Of a stretch of 5,631 nucleotides of DNA, positions 4,906 to 5,631 are shown in pieces. How positions within the stretch are numbered: position 1 is the stretch's first letter; the number at the start of each line of letters is the position of its first letter. The stretch spans positions 1-5,631 of the forward strand of contig DJFO01000223.1 of the NCBI GenBank assembly GCA_002432555.1, in the 5' to 3' direction. Under the pieces are notes generated by a model. The model was given only the letters and a program-made list of their open reading frames with translations, was not told where the DNA came from and did no database searches. This DNA comes from Marinagarivorans sp. UBA5870 (lineage in GTDB: Bacteria > Pseudomonadota > Gammaproteobacteria > Pseudomonadales > Cellvibrionaceae). Made by a program: the position numbers and the translations under genes.

Positions 4906-5631
4906 CTAGGCCACTATGCCACCGCCCGTATAGTTGTGGATCATTCCACCCACTGACGACTGCAGGCCGAGGAGCTTGATCACGTCCGGGAAAACGTTGG
5001 TGTGGGTGCTGCCCACGGCGCGATTGCCGCCTTTAAAACCGCTGATTCCGGACGCAACGGTGATAGGTCCATTGCCAGCGGAGTGATCTTGGCCGTCACC
5101 CATCTCGCTCACTACCAACACCACCGTCTGGTTGAAAATGCCAGCGGTCTGCAATTTACCGATGATGTGGGCCACGCCCTTGTTCATGTACTCAAGGATG
5201 GCGGGAAGCAGGGAAGCACCGTTGCCGTGGTTTGCCTGATGGTGGTCGGCGTTCCAAGCAACCGCGTCCGCGGTGCCGTCGTTCGGAATCCAGCTCGCTT
5301 GGGTTTCATTAAATTGAATCGAAACCACATTGGTCAAACCGCAAGCCAAAGCGGCAACGGCTATATCACCTTGCGCCTTGTACTCTTGCAAAGCGGAAGT
5401 ACCGCTGGTCAAGCCAGGCGCGCTACAGGAACCGCTACCGCCACCGGTACCACCACCGCCAGTGCCGCCGCCACCGGCCGCCATTTCTTCGCGGTCGATC
5501 CGGTTTTGCAGAATGGTCAGCGCTTCGACGTGAGCTTCCAGGCGATAGCGTTCTTCGGCACCGAGTTTATTGCGCAGGGCGTCCAGGCCCTGTTTATTGG
5601 CGTCCACCACGCTGCGGCGGCGATCGTAACA
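4906..5631 (-). CDS. DUF1552-like protein, C-terminal part (5' end outside window)
   Basis: The reading frame stays open to the window edge, giving 241 visible residues of a longer protein; the GTG at 5610 is not a credible start because homology-like sequence continues before it. The pattern fits DUF1552-family proteins, whose function is not established. A helical region comes first: DRRRSVVDANKQGLDALRNKLG and AEERYRLEAHVEALTILQNRI, read as two runs. A Gly/Thr-rich linker follows (5428-5481). The conserved-looking domain then has ADHHQANHG, a helix LPAILEYMNKGVAHIIGKL, then VVLVVSEMGDGQDHSAGNGPITV and a C-terminal FPDVIKLLGL. The His/Asp-rich motifs could be metal-binding; this is inference. 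The gene ends at TAG 4906-4908, followed by a strong terminator. No neighbour in the window is linked to it. Confidence 0.8.
   Translation of the reverse strand, partial: CYDRRRSVVDANKQGLDALRNKLGAEERYRLEAHVEALTILQNRIDREEMAAGGGGTGGGGTGGGSGSCSAPGLTSGTSALQEYKAQGDIAVAALACGLTNVVSIQFNETQASWIPNDGTADAVAWNADHHQANHGNGASLLPAILEYMNKGVAHIIGKLQTAGIFNQTVVLVVSEMGDGQDHSAGNGPITVASGISGFKGGNRAVGSTHTNVFPDVIKLLGLQSSVGGMIHNYTGGGIVA
5428..5481 (-). repeat. Glycine-rich low-complexity linker coding segment
   Basis: Within the DUF1552-like gene, about 18 codons encode Ala-Gly4-Thr-Gly4-Thr-Gly3-Ser-Gly-Ser, directly followed by a Cys. The DNA is a run of GGN codons with mixed third bases, so it is a protein-level repeat more than a perfect DNA repeat. 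It separates the N-terminal helical part from the following domain and is probably a flexible linker. Confidence 0.85.

Noticed and set aside
5330..5533. Plus-strand Pro-rich ORF (PPPVPPPP)
   Set aside because: It is the antisense of the Gly-rich linker in the DUF1552-like gene.

Overview
The window looks like chromosomal DNA of a GC-rich Gram-negative bacterium. A marine gammaproteobacterium of the Cellvibrio/Haliea type is my best guess. This rests on the lipoprotein-anchored iron-binding protein, the fused two-domain FbpB-type permease, the mix of DJ-1/PfpI and PhnB-like VOC genes, and a DUF1552-like protein. The assignment is inferred from family resemblance and cannot be proven from this sequence alone. 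I see no CRISPR array, tRNA, rRNA, insertion sequence or phage gene.

Layout. (1) Positions 28-2767, + strand: a ferric-iron ABC importer pair, made of a periplasmic Fe(3+)-binding lipoprotein and its 12-helix fused permease. No ATPase gene follows, because the next gene is convergent. Between the two genes sits an array of about eight 15-bp tandem repeats. It starts exactly at the binding-protein stop codon and ends a few bases before the permease start. (2) Positions 2802-3488, - strand: a DJ-1/PfpI (Hsp31-like) protein. (3) Positions 3677-4147, + strand: a PhnB-like VOC-fold protein, divergent from the DJ-1 gene. Their 188-bp shared upstream region holds a perfect 24-bp tandem duplication and two inverted repeats that could be operators. 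(4) Positions 4368-4631, + strand: a small, unrecognised putative membrane protein. (5) Positions 4632-4870: a non-coding stretch with three perfect or near-perfect inverted repeats and a strong Rho-independent terminator. (6) Positions 4906-5631, - strand: the C-terminal part of a DUF1552-like protein, cut by the window edge.

How the genes work together. The two transporter genes form one operon: the lipoprotein captures Fe(3+) in the periplasm and passes it to the permease, which needs an ATPase encoded elsewhere. The DJ-1 and VOC genes share a divergent control region and may both answer to electrophile or carbonyl stress; this is inference. The remaining genes have no visible functional link to these.

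No clearly new multi-gene system is apparent. The most unusual element is the 15-bp array between the two transporter genes. In one reading frame it is open across the whole gap and overlaps both the upstream stop (TTGA) and the downstream start (TGATG), so it could act as a variable-length translational bridge.
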